Below are positions 36,132 through 45,327 of a DNA stretch of 64,000 nt, piece by piece. This DNA comes from Pseudomonadales bacterium (lineage in GTDB: Bacteria; Pseudomonadota; Gammaproteobacteria; Pseudomonadales; Halieaceae), in contig JACKNU010000002.1 in NCBI GenBank assembly GCA_024234675.1, positions 1-64,000 of the forward strand, given 5' to 3'. Below the pieces are notes generated by a model. The model was not told the origin of the DNA and did not search any database. It saw only the letters and a list, made by a program, of their open reading frames with translations. Within the stretch, counting starts at the first letter, position 1, and each line of letters starts with the position of its first letter. A program made the position numbers and the translations under genes.

Positions 36132-36746
36132 CTAGGCGTCCCCATCCTTGTAACGATAGGTCTTGGCAATAATGTTCATGCCCAGGTGGTTGGCGTCATC
36201 GCCCCGGGCAGTAATCGTGAAGTCGTGCAGCGTAACGATGCGCGGCAGGCCGGCCATGCCGCTGATGAACGCGCCGAGGTCGTGATAGGAGCCCGAGGCC
36301 GAGATAGCGATGGGCAATTCCACATAGAACTCCCGGGCCGACTCCGGACGCAGGTCGATACTGGAGATTTCCAGGCCATTGAGCAGGCCCTTGTTGGTGA
36401 TATCCTCGAGCAGGCCGGGCACCTCGGTATCGCTGGGCAACTGGCTCACGAGGGCGCCGAAGGACTCTTCCATCTCCGCCATCTGCTGGCGATAGGCCTC
36501 CAGGTTTGCGGCCTGGAAGGCTTTCTTCTCGAAGTCCGTCTTCAGCGATACTTCCTTGGCCTCCACCTTGGCCAGCTCGGTTTGCAGATCCTTGATATGG
36601 TAGTAATAGCCGGCCGCGAGGACGCCGATAAAGAGCACCGACCATATCACCAGCTTTACGGGTACTGGCCAGGAGCCAACATTATCGAAATCGAGATCGT
36701 TGATATCGAATTCGCGCAGCGAACGCATGGTATCTTCGAATGCCAT
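36132..36746 (-). CDS. pilO: Type IV pilus alignment protein PilO
   Basis: PilO pairs with PilN in the inner membrane to form the alignment complex between PilM and PilP/PilQ. The 204-residue protein has a cytoplasmic N-terminus, one membrane helix (about 30-50), a coiled-coil (about 52-85) and a ferredoxin-like periplasmic domain. It starts three bases after pilN, consistent with translational coupling. Confidence 0.94.
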   Translation of the reverse strand: MAFEDTMRSLREFDINDLDFDNVGSWPVPVKLVIWSVLFIGVLAAGYYYHIKDLQTELAKVEAKEVSLKTDFEKKAFQAANLEAYRQQMAEMEESFGALVSQLPSDTEVPGLLEDITNKGLLNGLEISSIDLRPESAREFYVELPIAISASGSYHDLGAFISGMAGLPRIVTLHDFTITARGDDANHLGMNIIAKTYRYKDGDA

Positions 36747-36749
36747 TGA

Positions 36750-37319
36750 TCAACCCTCCCCTGATTTTTTCTCGGATTCCGGCGCCTGTATCTGCACCGT
36801 CAAGTTGAAGGTATTGGCCTGATCACCATATTCCGGCGCCGCCCGCACAGCATCGAGGTTGGGGTTGGCCAGCCAGTCCGATGCGGCCAGGCGCCGCATC
36901 AGGCTGGAGACCCGGTTGTTTGACTCCGCCACACCGCGAATGGAAATCGTCTTGTCCTTGGTCTGCAGATTGGTATAGAACACCCCGTCGGGCACGGTGC
37001 GCACCAACTGGTCAAGCACCCGCACGATAATCGGCCGGTTCCCCTGCAGTTCCTGGATCACCCGCATCCGGTCCAGCAGTTGGTTGCGTTTCTTCTCCAG
37101 CTCGCGAATCTCAGCCACCTGCTCATCCAGGATCTTGATGTTGTCAGCCAGGTACTGGTTGCGAGCGTTCTGGTTCTCAATCTGCCCGTTCACGATGCGA
37201 TCACCCAGCACAACCAGGCCCAACGCCAGCAACAACACCAGGCCGACGGTGACCAGAAATTCTTTCTTGAGCTCCTGCCGGCGCTCTTCCCTCCACGGCA
37301 ATAAATTAATATGCGCCAT
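36750..37319 (-). CDS. pilN: Type IV pilus assembly protein PilN
   Basis: PilN is the membrane partner of PilO, and its cytoplasmic tail docks on PilM. The 189-residue protein begins MAHINLLPWREE, containing the INLLPWR motif that binds PilM. A membrane helix (about 22-44), a coiled-coil and a small periplasmic domain follow. Its ATG shares one base with the pilM stop (TGATG), so the two are tightly coupled. Confidence 0.96.
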   Translation of the reverse strand: MAHINLLPWREERRQELKKEFLVTVGLVLLLALGLVVLGDRIVNGQIENQNARNQYLADNIKILDEQVAEIRELEKKRNQLLDRMRVIQELQGNRPIIVRVLDQLVRTVPDGVFYTNLQTKDKTISIRGVAESNNRVSSLMRRLAASDWLANPNLDAVRAAPEYGDQANTFNLTVQIQAPESEKKSGEG

Positions 37320-38383
37320 CAGCTGAAGCTCCGTAAGGCCAGGCCACAGGCGATCATCATGGCTGGCGCATCACTGCTCAGGGCCACGGCATTCACTTTG
37401 GGCGAGATAGACATATTCGCGAAGGGGTTGGCTACTGCCGCTGGCGTACCCAGCTTTTCCTGAACCAGGTCGGCCAACCCATCCATTGAGGACACGCCGC
37501 CGGCGAGGATGATGTAATCGACATCGTTGTACTGGCTGGAAGAGAAGAAGAACTGCAGCGAGCGCGCTACCTGCTGCACCACCGCTTCCTTGAATGGCTC
37601 CAGTACCTCGGGCTCGTAGTCGTCCGGCAACCCGCCCTGTTTCTTGGCCAGTCCCGCCTCCTCCAGAGGCAGGCCGTAACGGCGCATGATTTCATCGGTA
37701 AGCTGCTTGCCGCCGAACAGCTGCTCCCGGGTATAAATGGTCTGGCCATTGTTGAGCACGCTGAGTGTCGTCATCGTGGCGCCTATATCGACCACCGCCA
37801 CGGTGCTTTCCTCTTCGAGATCAAGCTGATGCTGCACCAGGGTAAAGGCCCGCTCCATGGCGTAGGCTTCCACGTCCATGATCCGTGGTATCAGCTCAGC
37901 GCCTTCAATAGCCTCTACCCGTGTATCGATGGTTTCCCGCCGACAGGCGGCGAGCAGCACTTCGACCTGATTGGCGCGCTCCGGGGAGGGCCCCTGAATC
38001 TCGAAATCGATGGCGACTTCTTCCAGCGGGTAGGGGATGTACTGATCCGCCTCCAGAGTGAGCTGGGTTTCCATCTCATCATCGCTGAGTCCATCGGGCA
38101 TATCGATGATCTTGGTGATCACCGAAGAGCCCGCGACGGCAGCCGCGACGGTTTTCAGTTTGGTCCTGGACTGGGCCACCACGCTGCGGATAGCGTTGGC
38201 CACGCCGTCCACATCGTTGACGCTCTTTTCGATAACCGCATCCTGCGGCAAAGAGCTTACCGCGTAGCTTTCGACGCGATAACGGTCCCCTGAATAGCTC
38301 AACTCCAGAAGCTTGACTGTCGTTGAACTGACGTCCAGCCCCAGGACTGGCGTCGTTTTTCTTTTCCCCATTCGCCCGAGCAA
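37319..38383 (-). CDS. pilM: Type IV pilus assembly ATPase-fold protein PilM
   Basis: PilM is the cytoplasmic actin-like ring component of the pilus machine. The 354-residue protein has the actin/FtsA-fold phosphate motifs LGLDVSSTTVKLLEL (near 14-28) and VDIGATMTTLSVL (near 198-210), plus the adenosine-binding ILAGGVSSMDGL region. It is the first gene of the operon and divergent from ponA across an AT-rich 186-base gap. A second ATG at residue 5 is a possible start. Confidence 0.95.
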   Translation of the reverse strand: MLGRMGKRKTTPVLGLDVSSTTVKLLELSYSGDRYRVESYAVSSLPQDAVIEKSVNDVDGVANAIRSVVAQSRTKLKTVAAAVAGSSVITKIIDMPDGLSDDEMETQLTLEADQYIPYPLEEVAIDFEIQGPSPERANQVEVLLAACRRETIDTRVEAIEGAELIPRIMDVEAYAMERAFTLVQHQLDLEEESTVAVVDIGATMTTLSVLNNGQTIYTREQLFGGKQLTDEIMRRYGLPLEEAGLAKKQGGLPDDYEPEVLEPFKEAVVQQVARSLQFFFSSSQYNDVDYIILAGGVSSMDGLADLVQEKLGTPAAVANPFANMSISPKVNAVALSSDAPAMMIACGLALRSFS

Positions 38384-38569
38384 TGTCTTTTCCCTATCAG
38401 TATCACTAACTTAGGATATTTTTATGTGCTGATACATTAATTGTTAGCTACAACTTTAGATATAACACAGTCGAAAATATATCAAAACTGAAAAAAAGCA
38501 TATAATTACCACACGAGCACCGGCACCTCTCCGCTTGCACCACATATGCCACTGTTTTTAAAGGGATAA
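38384..38569. promoter_or_regulatory. AT-rich divergent promoter region between pilM and ponA
   Basis: This 186-base gap is markedly AT-rich compared with the flanking genes and must hold the promoters for both units. A TATAAT at 38501-38506, about 70 bases before the ponA ATG, is a plausible -10 box for ponA, but no good -35 box stands 17 bases upstream. For pilM I see only weak candidates. Confidence 0.5.
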
Positions 38570-41014
38570 ATGAGATTCCTACGCGTTGTTTTACGCCTTA
38601 CATTATTTGGTTTTTTCGGCGCTTTATGGCTGCTGGCCGGGGTCTATTTATATCTCAGCCCCAACCTTCCCGACGTGGCCACCCTGCGCGATGTCAAACT
38701 GCAAACTCCCATGCGTGTTTATACCCGTGACGGCAATCTTATTGGGCAGTTTGGTGAGCAAAAACGCAGCCCCCTGAGCTTCGAGGAGATACCACCACAG
38801 TTCATACAGGCGCTGCTGGCTGCCGAGGACGCCAGCTTTTTCCGCCACTCCGGGATTGACGTCGGCGGCCTGCTGCGGGCGGTGTCCGAACTGGTTTTGA
38901 CCGGGGAGAAAGGCTCCGGCGGCAGCACCTTGACCATGCAGGTTGCAAGGAACTACTTCCTCAGCCTGGAGCGCACTTTCATGCGCAAGTTCAATGAAAT
39001 CCTGCTGGCGGTCGAGATAGAACGGGCCCTGGACAAAGAGGAGATTTTCGAACTGTATTTCAACCGGGTTTTCCTGGGCCACCGCGCCTACGGTTTCGAA
39101 GCCGCCTCCCAGGTCTACTACGGCAAACCCATAGCAGAGTTGAGCCTGGCCGAGTACGCCATGCTGGCGGGCATACCCAAGGCCCCGTCGCGTATCAATC
39201 CTATCAGCGGACCCGAGGCCGGCATGCAACGGCGGGACTGGATTCTCGGCCGCATGCGCGACCTGGGTTATATCGACCAGGCCCAGTACAGCAGCGCACT
39301 GCAGACGCCCAATACCGCCGCGGTCCACGGCGAAAGCCTGAGTTTTTCAGCCCATTACGCCGCGGAAATGGTTCGCCAGCAAATGCTGGATCGCTACGGC
39401 ATGGCGGCCTACAACGATGGCTACCAGGTGTACACCACCATCGACAGCAAATTGCAGCAGGTCGCGCGCCGGGCTGTTATCAACGGCTTGCTGGCCTACG
39501 ACGATCGCCACGGTTACCGCGGCCCGGAGCGCAGCCTGCCGCCCCCCGACAACGGCGCTGACCCGCGGGAGCAGTGGCTGGAAGTACTGTCCCAGACCCA
39601 GGTTATCGCCGACCTGCTGCCCGCCGTGGTGACAGAGGTGGACACCACTGACAACCAGGTCTCCATCCTGCTGGCGGATGGCAGCGAGAGCTACGTGGCC
39701 TGGGACAACGGCATCTTTCGAGCATCGCCCTACCTCAGCGAAAGCGCCGTAGGCAGAAGACCGCAATCCGTGGAGGAGGTACTGGCGGTCGGGGACCTCA
39801 TCCGGGTGAGCAGCAACGATGAAGGGGAGTGGGTACTTACTCAGGTTCCCGCCGCCCAGGCGGCGCTGGTGTCCCTCAACCCCGACGACGGCGCGATCAT
39901 CAGTATCGTCGGCGGCATGGGTTTTGAATTGAGCAAGTTCAACCGCGCGACCCAGGCCCAGCGCCAGCCCGGTTCCAACTTCAAGCCCTTCCTGTATGCC
40001 GCCGCGCTGGAATCCGGGTTTACCGCCGCCAGCCTCATAAATGATGCCCCGGTTGTGCTGGAGGACAGCTCACTGGAAGGTATGTGGCGTCCGGAAAATG
40101 ACGAGGGCAAGTTTTACGGGCCCACGCGACTGCGCTGGGCTTTAACAAAGTCGCGCAACCTGGTGTCGATTCGCCTGTTGCAGCAACTGGGGGTGGACCG
40201 GCTGCTGGAATACCTGGCGCGGTTCGGTTTCGATACCGCGAGCTTCCCCAGGGACCTGTCGCTGGCGCTGGGAACCCACGTGATGAGCGTACTGGATGTC
40301 GCCGCAGCCTACGCCGTGCTGGCAAACGGCGGTTATCGGGTTGAGCCATACCTGATCGCGCGGGTGGACAACCTGGACGGCGAGACGGTCTTCCAGGCCA
40401 GGCCGCTGACCGTGTGCCGCGACTGTGACCAGCTTAGTGCGCCCCCCGACCCCGCGGCGGAGCTCAGCATGGAAGAAATCCTCGCCAACAAGAGCCCGGC
40501 GGCGGCGCAGTTGCCGCCGGCGCCGCGAATCATGGAACCGCGGGTAGCCTTTATCATCGACAGCATACTCAAGGACGTGATTACCCGCGGTACCGGACGC
40601 CGCGCCCTGGTGCTGGAACGCAGTGATATAGCCGGCAAAACCGGCACCACCAATGGGCCGATGGATGCCTGGTTTTCAGGCTATAACCCCGAGTTGGTCA
40701 CATCTACCTGGGTGGGCTTCGACAATTACACCCCGCTGGGCCGCAGGGAGTTCGGCGGCACTGCGGCCCTGCCGATCTGGATAGAATTCATGCGCGAGGC
40801 GCTGCAGGACAGGCCGGAAATCAACCGGCCGGTGCCCCCGGGCATCGTCAACGTGAAAATCGATCCAGACACGGGCCAACTGGCCACGTCGGGACAGCGC
40901 AATGCTATCTTCGAATACTTTCTCGAGGAAACCGTACCGGGACAGGGCAGCGGGGACTCGGGCTCTGGCAGCCAGGGACAGGGGACCGGCGAGTTGCTGA
41001 AGGATATTTTCTAG
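38570..41014 (+). CDS. ponA: Penicillin-binding protein 1A (bifunctional transglycosylase/transpeptidase)
   Basis: PBP1a polymerises and cross-links peptidoglycan at the outer face of the inner membrane. The 814-residue protein has a membrane anchor (about 7-29), a GT51 transglycosylase domain with catalytic E86 in AAEDASFF, an intervening OB-like domain (about 300-430) and a transpeptidase domain with S469-x-x-K472 (GSNFKP), S528-R-N530 and K690-T-G. The C-terminus ends in a Gly/Ser-rich tail. It is divergent from pilM and converges on maeB nine bases on, as in Pseudomonas. Confidence 0.96.
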   Translation: MRFLRVVLRLTLFGFFGALWLLAGVYLYLSPNLPDVATLRDVKLQTPMRVYTRDGNLIGQFGEQKRSPLSFEEIPPQFIQALLAAEDASFFRHSGIDVGGLLRAVSELVLTGEKGSGGSTLTMQVARNYFLSLERTFMRKFNEILLAVEIERALDKEEIFELYFNRVFLGHRAYGFEAASQVYYGKPIAELSLAEYAMLAGIPKAPSRINPISGPEAGMQRRDWILGRMRDLGYIDQAQYSSALQTPNTAAVHGESLSFSAHYAAEMVRQQMLDRYGMAAYNDGYQVYTTIDSKLQQVARRAVINGLLAYDDRHGYRGPERSLPPPDNGADPREQWLEVLSQTQVIADLLPAVVTEVDTTDNQVSILLADGSESYVAWDNGIFRASPYLSESAVGRRPQSVEEVLAVGDLIRVSSNDEGEWVLTQVPAAQAALVSLNPDDGAIISIVGGMGFELSKFNRATQAQRQPGSNFKPFLYAAALESGFTAASLINDAPVVLEDSSLEGMWRPENDEGKFYGPTRLRWALTKSRNLVSIRLLQQLGVDRLLEYLARFGFDTASFPRDLSLALGTHVMSVLDVAAAYAVLANGGYRVEPYLIARVDNLDGETVFQARPLTVCRDCDQLSAPPDPAAELSMEEILANKSPAAAQLPPAPRIMEPRVAFIIDSILKDVITRGTGRRALVLERSDIAGKTGTTNGPMDAWFSGYNPELVTSTWVGFDNYTPLGRREFGGTAALPIWIEFMREALQDRPEINRPVPPGIVNVKIDPDTGQLATSGQRNAIFEYFLEETVPGQGSGDSGSGSQGQGTGELLKDIF

Positions 41015-41023
41015 CGCAGCCCA

Positions 41024-42277
41024 TCAACGCCCGGGCAGGTAATAATTGTCGGGGTAGGGCAACCTGGCCACCCCGCTGTCCACGGCAGCCCTGGCAACCG
41101 CGGGGGCAATACGGCCCAGCAGTCGCACATCCACAGGCTTGGGAATAATGTACTCGGGACCGAAGCTCAGGGCATCGACATCGCAGGCCCGCAGTACCTC
41201 GGCAGGCACCTCCTCACGGGCCAACTCACTCAGCGCCCGCACGGCGGCGATTTTCATTTCCTCGTTGATGCAGCTGGCCCGGACATCCAGGGCGCCGCGG
41301 AAGATAAATGGGAAGCCCAGTACATTATTGACCTGATTGGGGAAATCCGAGCGACCGGTAGCGATAATCACATCCTCCCGGGTGGCCAGGGCGAGCTCCG
41401 GGCGAATTTCCGGATCCGGGTTGGAACAGGCGAAAACGATAGGCCGCTCTGCCATGGAAAGCAGCATCTCCGCACTCATCAGGTCGGCGCCGGACAATCC
41501 GACGAACACATCGGCGCCCTTGAGCGCATCACTCAGGCTGCGCTTGCTGGTCGGGTTGGCGAACTCCTGCTTGTAGGCATTGACGCCTTCGCGCCCGGCA
41601 TAGATCACACCCCGGCGATCCAGCATGTAGATATTTTCCCGGCGCGCGCCCAGGCTCACCAGCAGGCGCATGCAGGCTATGGCCGCGGCGCCGGCGCCGA
41701 GGCAGGTGATAGTGGCTTCCTCCAGGGTTTTTCCCTGGATTTCCAGGGCGTTCAACAGCCCTGCGGCGGTAACGATGGCGGTGCCATGCTGGTCGTCGTG
41801 GAAAATGGGGATGCCACACTGCCGGGAGAGGCTGGCCTCGATTTCAAAACATTCCGGCGCCTTGATATCCTCGAGATTAATACCCCCGAAGGTATCGGCG
41901 ATCAGCGCTACCGTGGCTATAAACTCCGCCGAATCCTCGGTGTTGACCTCTATATCGATGGAGTTGATCCCGGCAAAGCGCTTGAACAGCAGCGCCTTGC
42001 CTTCCATCACGGGTTTGCTGGCAAGCGGGCCCAGGTTGCCCAGCCCAAGCACTGCGGTACCGTTGCTGATAACCGCCACCAGATTGCCCTTGCCGGTGTA
42101 CAGGTAGGCATTGTCGGCATCTTTGGCGATTTCCCGGCAGGGCTCTGCCACGCCGGGACTGTAGGCCAGGGCCAGGTCCTGCTGAGTCTCGGCCGGCGTG
42201 GTCAATTCCACGCTGATTTTGCCGGGGGTAGGCAGAGCGTGATAGTCCAGGGCAGCTTGCTTGAATTCCTTGGGCAT
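41024..42277 (-). CDS. maeB: Malic enzyme, short NAD(P)-dependent form
   Basis: This enzyme decarboxylates malate to pyruvate, giving NAD(P)H. The 417-residue protein from M at 42277 (MPKEFKQAAL) has the catalytic Tyr region LALAYSPGVAEPC, the Lys region EGKALLFKRFAG, the metal-binding HDDQHGTA and the nucleotide fold CLGAGAAAIACM. Unlike E. coli MaeB it lacks the C-terminal phosphotransacetylase-like domain, so it is the short form found in Pseudomonas. An upstream in-frame ATG at 42304 is possible but less family-like. The cofactor is not decided by eye. Confidence 0.92.
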   Translation of the reverse strand: MPKEFKQAALDYHALPTPGKISVELTTPAETQQDLALAYSPGVAEPCREIAKDADNAYLYTGKGNLVAVISNGTAVLGLGNLGPLASKPVMEGKALLFKRFAGINSIDIEVNTEDSAEFIATVALIADTFGGINLEDIKAPECFEIEASLSRQCGIPIFHDDQHGTAIVTAAGLLNALEIQGKTLEEATITCLGAGAAAIACMRLLVSLGARRENIYMLDRRGVIYAGREGVNAYKQEFANPTSKRSLSDALKGADVFVGLSGADLMSAEMLLSMAERPIVFACSNPDPEIRPELALATREDVIIATGRSDFPNQVNNVLGFPFIFRGALDVRASCINEEMKIAAVRALSELAREEVPAEVLRACDVDALSFGPEYIIPKPVDVRLLGRIAPAVARAAVDSGVARLPYPDNYYLPGR

Positions 42278-42386
42278 CGGCTTCACTTGCAGAAAAGGTC
42301 GCAAAGCATATAGAAAAGGGTAGCGGCGAACAAGGCGACAAACTAACGCAACTTTATGTCGCCCGCGGGGTGTATTTCACCGGAGA

Positions 42387-42422
42387 TAAAAAAACGCCAG
42401 CCCCTCTGGAGCCTGGCGTTTT
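42387..42422 (-). terminator. Terminator after rpmE (possibly bidirectional)
   Basis: AAAACGCCAG (42391-42400) pairs with CTGGCGTTTT (42413-42422) around a 12-base loop. On the minus strand the stem is followed by a T-run, so it fits the end of rpmE transcription before maeB. Confidence 0.85.
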
Positions 42423-42459
42423 ATCCCGCGGTGGATACCGGCCGCCGTCGCGGCCCCGG

Positions 42460-42675
42460 CTAGCGCTTGCTGCCGCGGTTGCCGAAACGCTTGTTGAAGC
42501 GATCCACCCGGCCGCCGGTGTCCACGACTTTTTGCTTGCCGGTAAAGAACGGGTGGCACTGGGAACACACGTCGATCAGCAGGTCTTCACACAGGGTCGA
42601 ACGGGTCTCGATCTTGTTGCCACAGCTGCAGGTCACAGTCACGGCTTCATATTTGGGATGGATATCAGCTTTCAT
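42460..42675 (-). CDS. rpmE: 50S ribosomal protein L31, zinc-binding type
   Basis: L31 is a large-subunit protein that bridges the two ribosomal subunits. The 71-residue protein begins MKADIHPKYE and keeps the zinc cysteines in TCSCGN and CSQCHPF, marking the zinc-containing type. The open frame continues to 42807, but the ATG at 42675 with the AAGGAG site a few bases upstream is clearly the start. The C-terminus RFGNRGSKR is basic. It is divergent from priA and followed by a terminator. Confidence 0.97.
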   Translation of the reverse strand: MKADIHPKYEAVTVTCSCGNKIETRSTLCEDLLIDVCSQCHPFFTGKQKVVDTGGRVDRFNKRFGNRGSKR

Positions 42676-42796
42676 ACCTTGGAGCTCCTTGTCATTGGCG
42701 CCGCCACCCGATCCCTGTCGGGCACCGCACCTGGCTTTCACCGGGGCCGGTAGGGAGCCCCCGCAAAAAATAGGCGCGCATCTTACCAGACGCAGC

Positions 42797-42802
42797 ATTA
42801 TA
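42797..42802 (-). promoter_or_regulatory. Candidate -10 box of the rpmE promoter
   Basis: TATAAT is present on the minus strand about 120 bases before the rpmE start. A TGC two bases upstream may act as an extended element. No strong -35 box is seen; the expected place falls in a duplicated 15-base sequence. Confidence 0.5.
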
Positions 42803-42806
42803 AGCA

Positions 42807-42836
42807 ACAGGAAGATTGCGCACAGGAAGATTGCGC
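42807..42836. repeat. Perfect tandem duplication of 15 bp upstream of rpmE
   Basis: ACAGGAAGATTGCGC occurs twice back to back (42807-42821 and 42822-42836) in the divergent rpmE/priA region, next to the likely rpmE -10 box. It looks like a recent slippage duplication. Confidence 0.9.
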
Positions 42837-42939
42837 CCCGCGTTCGCGACCCTGAAGCCCGTCGGCGAGCGGTTTTTCCCCCGGGGGTTTTGCTACACTA
42901 GCCGCAACTGCTCGCTGACCATCCCGACACAAGGGCTAA

Positions 42940-45138
42940 ATGCCTATACTCCGCCTGGCCATCCCGTCTCCGCTGCGCCGCCCGTTCGACTACCTGCCAC
43001 CCGCGGGCATGAGTGCGGAAGAGGTGTCCCGGCTGCGCCCGGGGCAACGGGTGCGCGTCCCGTTCGGCCGCCGCGAACTCACGGCCTACCTGCTGGACAC
43101 CTGCGCGGACAGCGAACTGCCGGCAGAGACTCTCAAACACGCACTGGCGATTCTGGACCCCCAACCCCTGCTGCCTCCCAGCCTGCTCAGGCTCTGCCAG
43201 TGGGCGGCCCGCTACTACCATCATCCCATCGGTGAGGTCCTCAACGCCGCATTTCCCCAGCCACTGCGCGCCGGCAACCCTCACCGGCCCTCGGGTTGTC
43301 CGGGTTGGCGCCTGAGCAGCCGGGGCCTGGGCCTTCCGGAGGGCGCCCTGGCCAGGTCACCGCGACAGGCCCAGGCCCTCGCGATGCTGCAGGCCGCAGC
43401 CGCCGTGGACGCCGAAGACTTCAAACAGCGGGGTATCAGCACGGCAGTCCTGCGCAGCCTGGAAACAAAGCAACTCGTAGAGCGCTGCCACCTGGAAGCG
43501 GCGCCCACGCCAGGCTGCAGCCGCACTGCGCTGCAGCCCAGCGGCGAGCAGGCCACTGTATTGGCGGCGCTGCTGGCAACGCCGGCGGAATTCAGCTGCC
43601 ACCTGCTCGAAGGGGTAACCGGAAGCGGCAAGACCGAGATCTATCTGCGCCTGATAGAGCGCTGCCTGCAGGACGGCAGACAGGCTCTGGTACTGATACC
43701 GGAAATAGGCCTGACACCCCAGACCCTGGCGCGCTTCACCCAGCGCTTTGACGCCAGCATCGTGGTACTGCATTCAGGCCTGGGCGCTACCGAGCGCTAC
43801 CGCGCCTGGGAGAGGGCCCGCGACGGCAGCGCCCACATCGTCATCGGCACCCGCTCGGCGGTGTTCACCCCCCTGCTCAAGCCCGGCCTGATCATTGTCG
43901 ACGAGGAGCACGACGCCTCCTACAAGCAACAGGACGGCTTCCGCTACTCGGCCAGGGATGTAGCTGTGAAACGCGGCCAGATAGAAGCCTGCCAGGTGGT
44001 ACTGGGCAGCGCCACACCCTCACTGGAGAGCATTCACAACGCGCTTGCCGGCCGCTATCAGCTGCACCGGCTGCGACAGCGCGCCGGGGGCGCCGTGCTG
44101 CCCGCGATCAAAACCCTGGATGTGCGCCGCCGGGAGCTGGTAGCCGGCCTCTCGCCGGAACTGGTGGACGCAGTTGAAAACACCCTCAGGGCGGGTCAGC
44201 AGGTCCTGCTGTTCCTCAACCGGCGCGGTTATGCGCCCACCTTGCAATGCCACGACTGCGGCTGGGTAGCCGAGTGCGGGGCCTGCGACGCCCGGCTGAC
44301 GGTACACCGGCGACCACTGCGACTGCGCTGCCACCATTGCGGCGCCGGCCAGACGCTGCCGGCGAGCTGCCCCCAGTGCCGAGGCCAGCGCCTGCTGACT
44401 GCCGGCCTGGGCACGGAACAGTCGGAGGATTTCCTGCGCCAGCGCTTCGCCGAGTGGCCAGTCTGGCGGGTAGACAGCGACTCCATGCAGGGCAGGGAGG
44501 CTATGGGTGAACTGGTGCGCGAGGTCAACCGCGGCCAGGCGGGCATCCTGCTGGGAACGCAGATGCTGACCAAGGGTCACCATTTCCCCGCCGTCAGCCT
44601 GGTGGCCGTGATAGACGCCGACGCCCTGCTGTTCAGCGCCGATTTCCGGGGCGAGGAGCGGATGGCGCAGCTGCTGACCCAGGTCGCCGGCAGGGCTGGC
44701 CGCGAGGGGCAGGCCGGCGAGGTCATCCTGCAAACCCATTATCCGGATCACCCCGCGCTACAGGCGATGCTGGTATCCGATTACGCCACCCAGGCCAGGG
44801 CCATGCTCAGCCAGCGGCAGGCGGCAGGCATGCCCCCCTGCGGCCACCTGCTGGTGCTGCGCACCGACTGCAGTGACCCGCGCCACGGGGAGGACTTCCT
44901 GCGCACCCTGCGCGCCAGGGCCGAGCCGGCGCTGCCGGAGACGGCCAGCCTGATAGGGCCACTGCCCTCACCGCTGCAGCGCCGGGCCGGGAAATTTCGC
45001 TTCCAGCTGATATCCCTGGCGGCCGACCGGGCGGCGGCCCAGGCGAGCGCCACTGTGCTGGTAACAACCGCGGAATCCATGCGGGCCAGGCGCGATCTGA
45101 AATGGAGCGTAGATATCGATCCCCAGGACCTGTTCTAG
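42940..45138 (+). CDS. priA: Primosomal replication restart helicase PriA
   Basis: PriA recognises stalled forks and D-loops and loads the replisome. The 732-residue protein has an N-terminal DNA-binding domain (about 1-105), an SF2 helicase core with Walker A GVTGSGKT (225-232) and DEEH (321-324), and two zinc-binding cysteine groups (CHDCGWVAECGACD and CHHCGAG...CPQC, about 430-490). Length is normal. It is divergent from rpmE and followed, after a short tandem repeat, by argS. Confidence 0.96.
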   Translation: MPILRLAIPSPLRRPFDYLPPAGMSAEEVSRLRPGQRVRVPFGRRELTAYLLDTCADSELPAETLKHALAILDPQPLLPPSLLRLCQWAARYYHHPIGEVLNAAFPQPLRAGNPHRPSGCPGWRLSSRGLGLPEGALARSPRQAQALAMLQAAAAVDAEDFKQRGISTAVLRSLETKQLVERCHLEAAPTPGCSRTALQPSGEQATVLAALLATPAEFSCHLLEGVTGSGKTEIYLRLIERCLQDGRQALVLIPEIGLTPQTLARFTQRFDASIVVLHSGLGATERYRAWERARDGSAHIVIGTRSAVFTPLLKPGLIIVDEEHDASYKQQDGFRYSARDVAVKRGQIEACQVVLGSATPSLESIHNALAGRYQLHRLRQRAGGAVLPAIKTLDVRRRELVAGLSPELVDAVENTLRAGQQVLLFLNRRGYAPTLQCHDCGWVAECGACDARLTVHRRPLRLRCHHCGAGQTLPASCPQCRGQRLLTAGLGTEQSEDFLRQRFAEWPVWRVDSDSMQGREAMGELVREVNRGQAGILLGTQMLTKGHHFPAVSLVAVIDADALLFSADFRGEERMAQLLTQVAGRAGREGQAGEVILQTHYPDHPALQAMLVSDYATQARAMLSQRQAAGMPPCGHLLVLRTDCSDPRHGEDFLRTLRARAEPALPETASLIGPLPSPLQRRAGKFRFQLISLAADRAAAQASATVLVTTAESMRARRDLKWSVDIDPQDLF

Positions 45139-45194
45139 TGCGGCCGGCGAGGTGCGGCCGGCGAGGTGCGGCCGGCGAGGTGCGGCCGGCCAGG
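45139..45194. repeat. Tandem repeat, 4 copies of a 14-bp GC-rich unit
   Basis: TGCGGCCGGCGAGG is repeated at 45139, 45153, 45167 and 45181; the last copy has one change (GGCCAGG). The array starts right after the priA stop codon. Each unit contains the palindrome GCCGGC. It probably arose by slippage. Confidence 0.95.
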
Positions 45195-45327
45195 TTGCAC
45201 CCGGCCCCGCCCCGGCTCCGAAATCGCGCCCGCTCTAGCCAGGACGGGGAGTAATCAGGATAATGGCCGGCCATCGGGCCCCGCCGGTCCGCCGAGTCAC
45301 TGAACCAACCCAGGTAATTCCCTCGCG

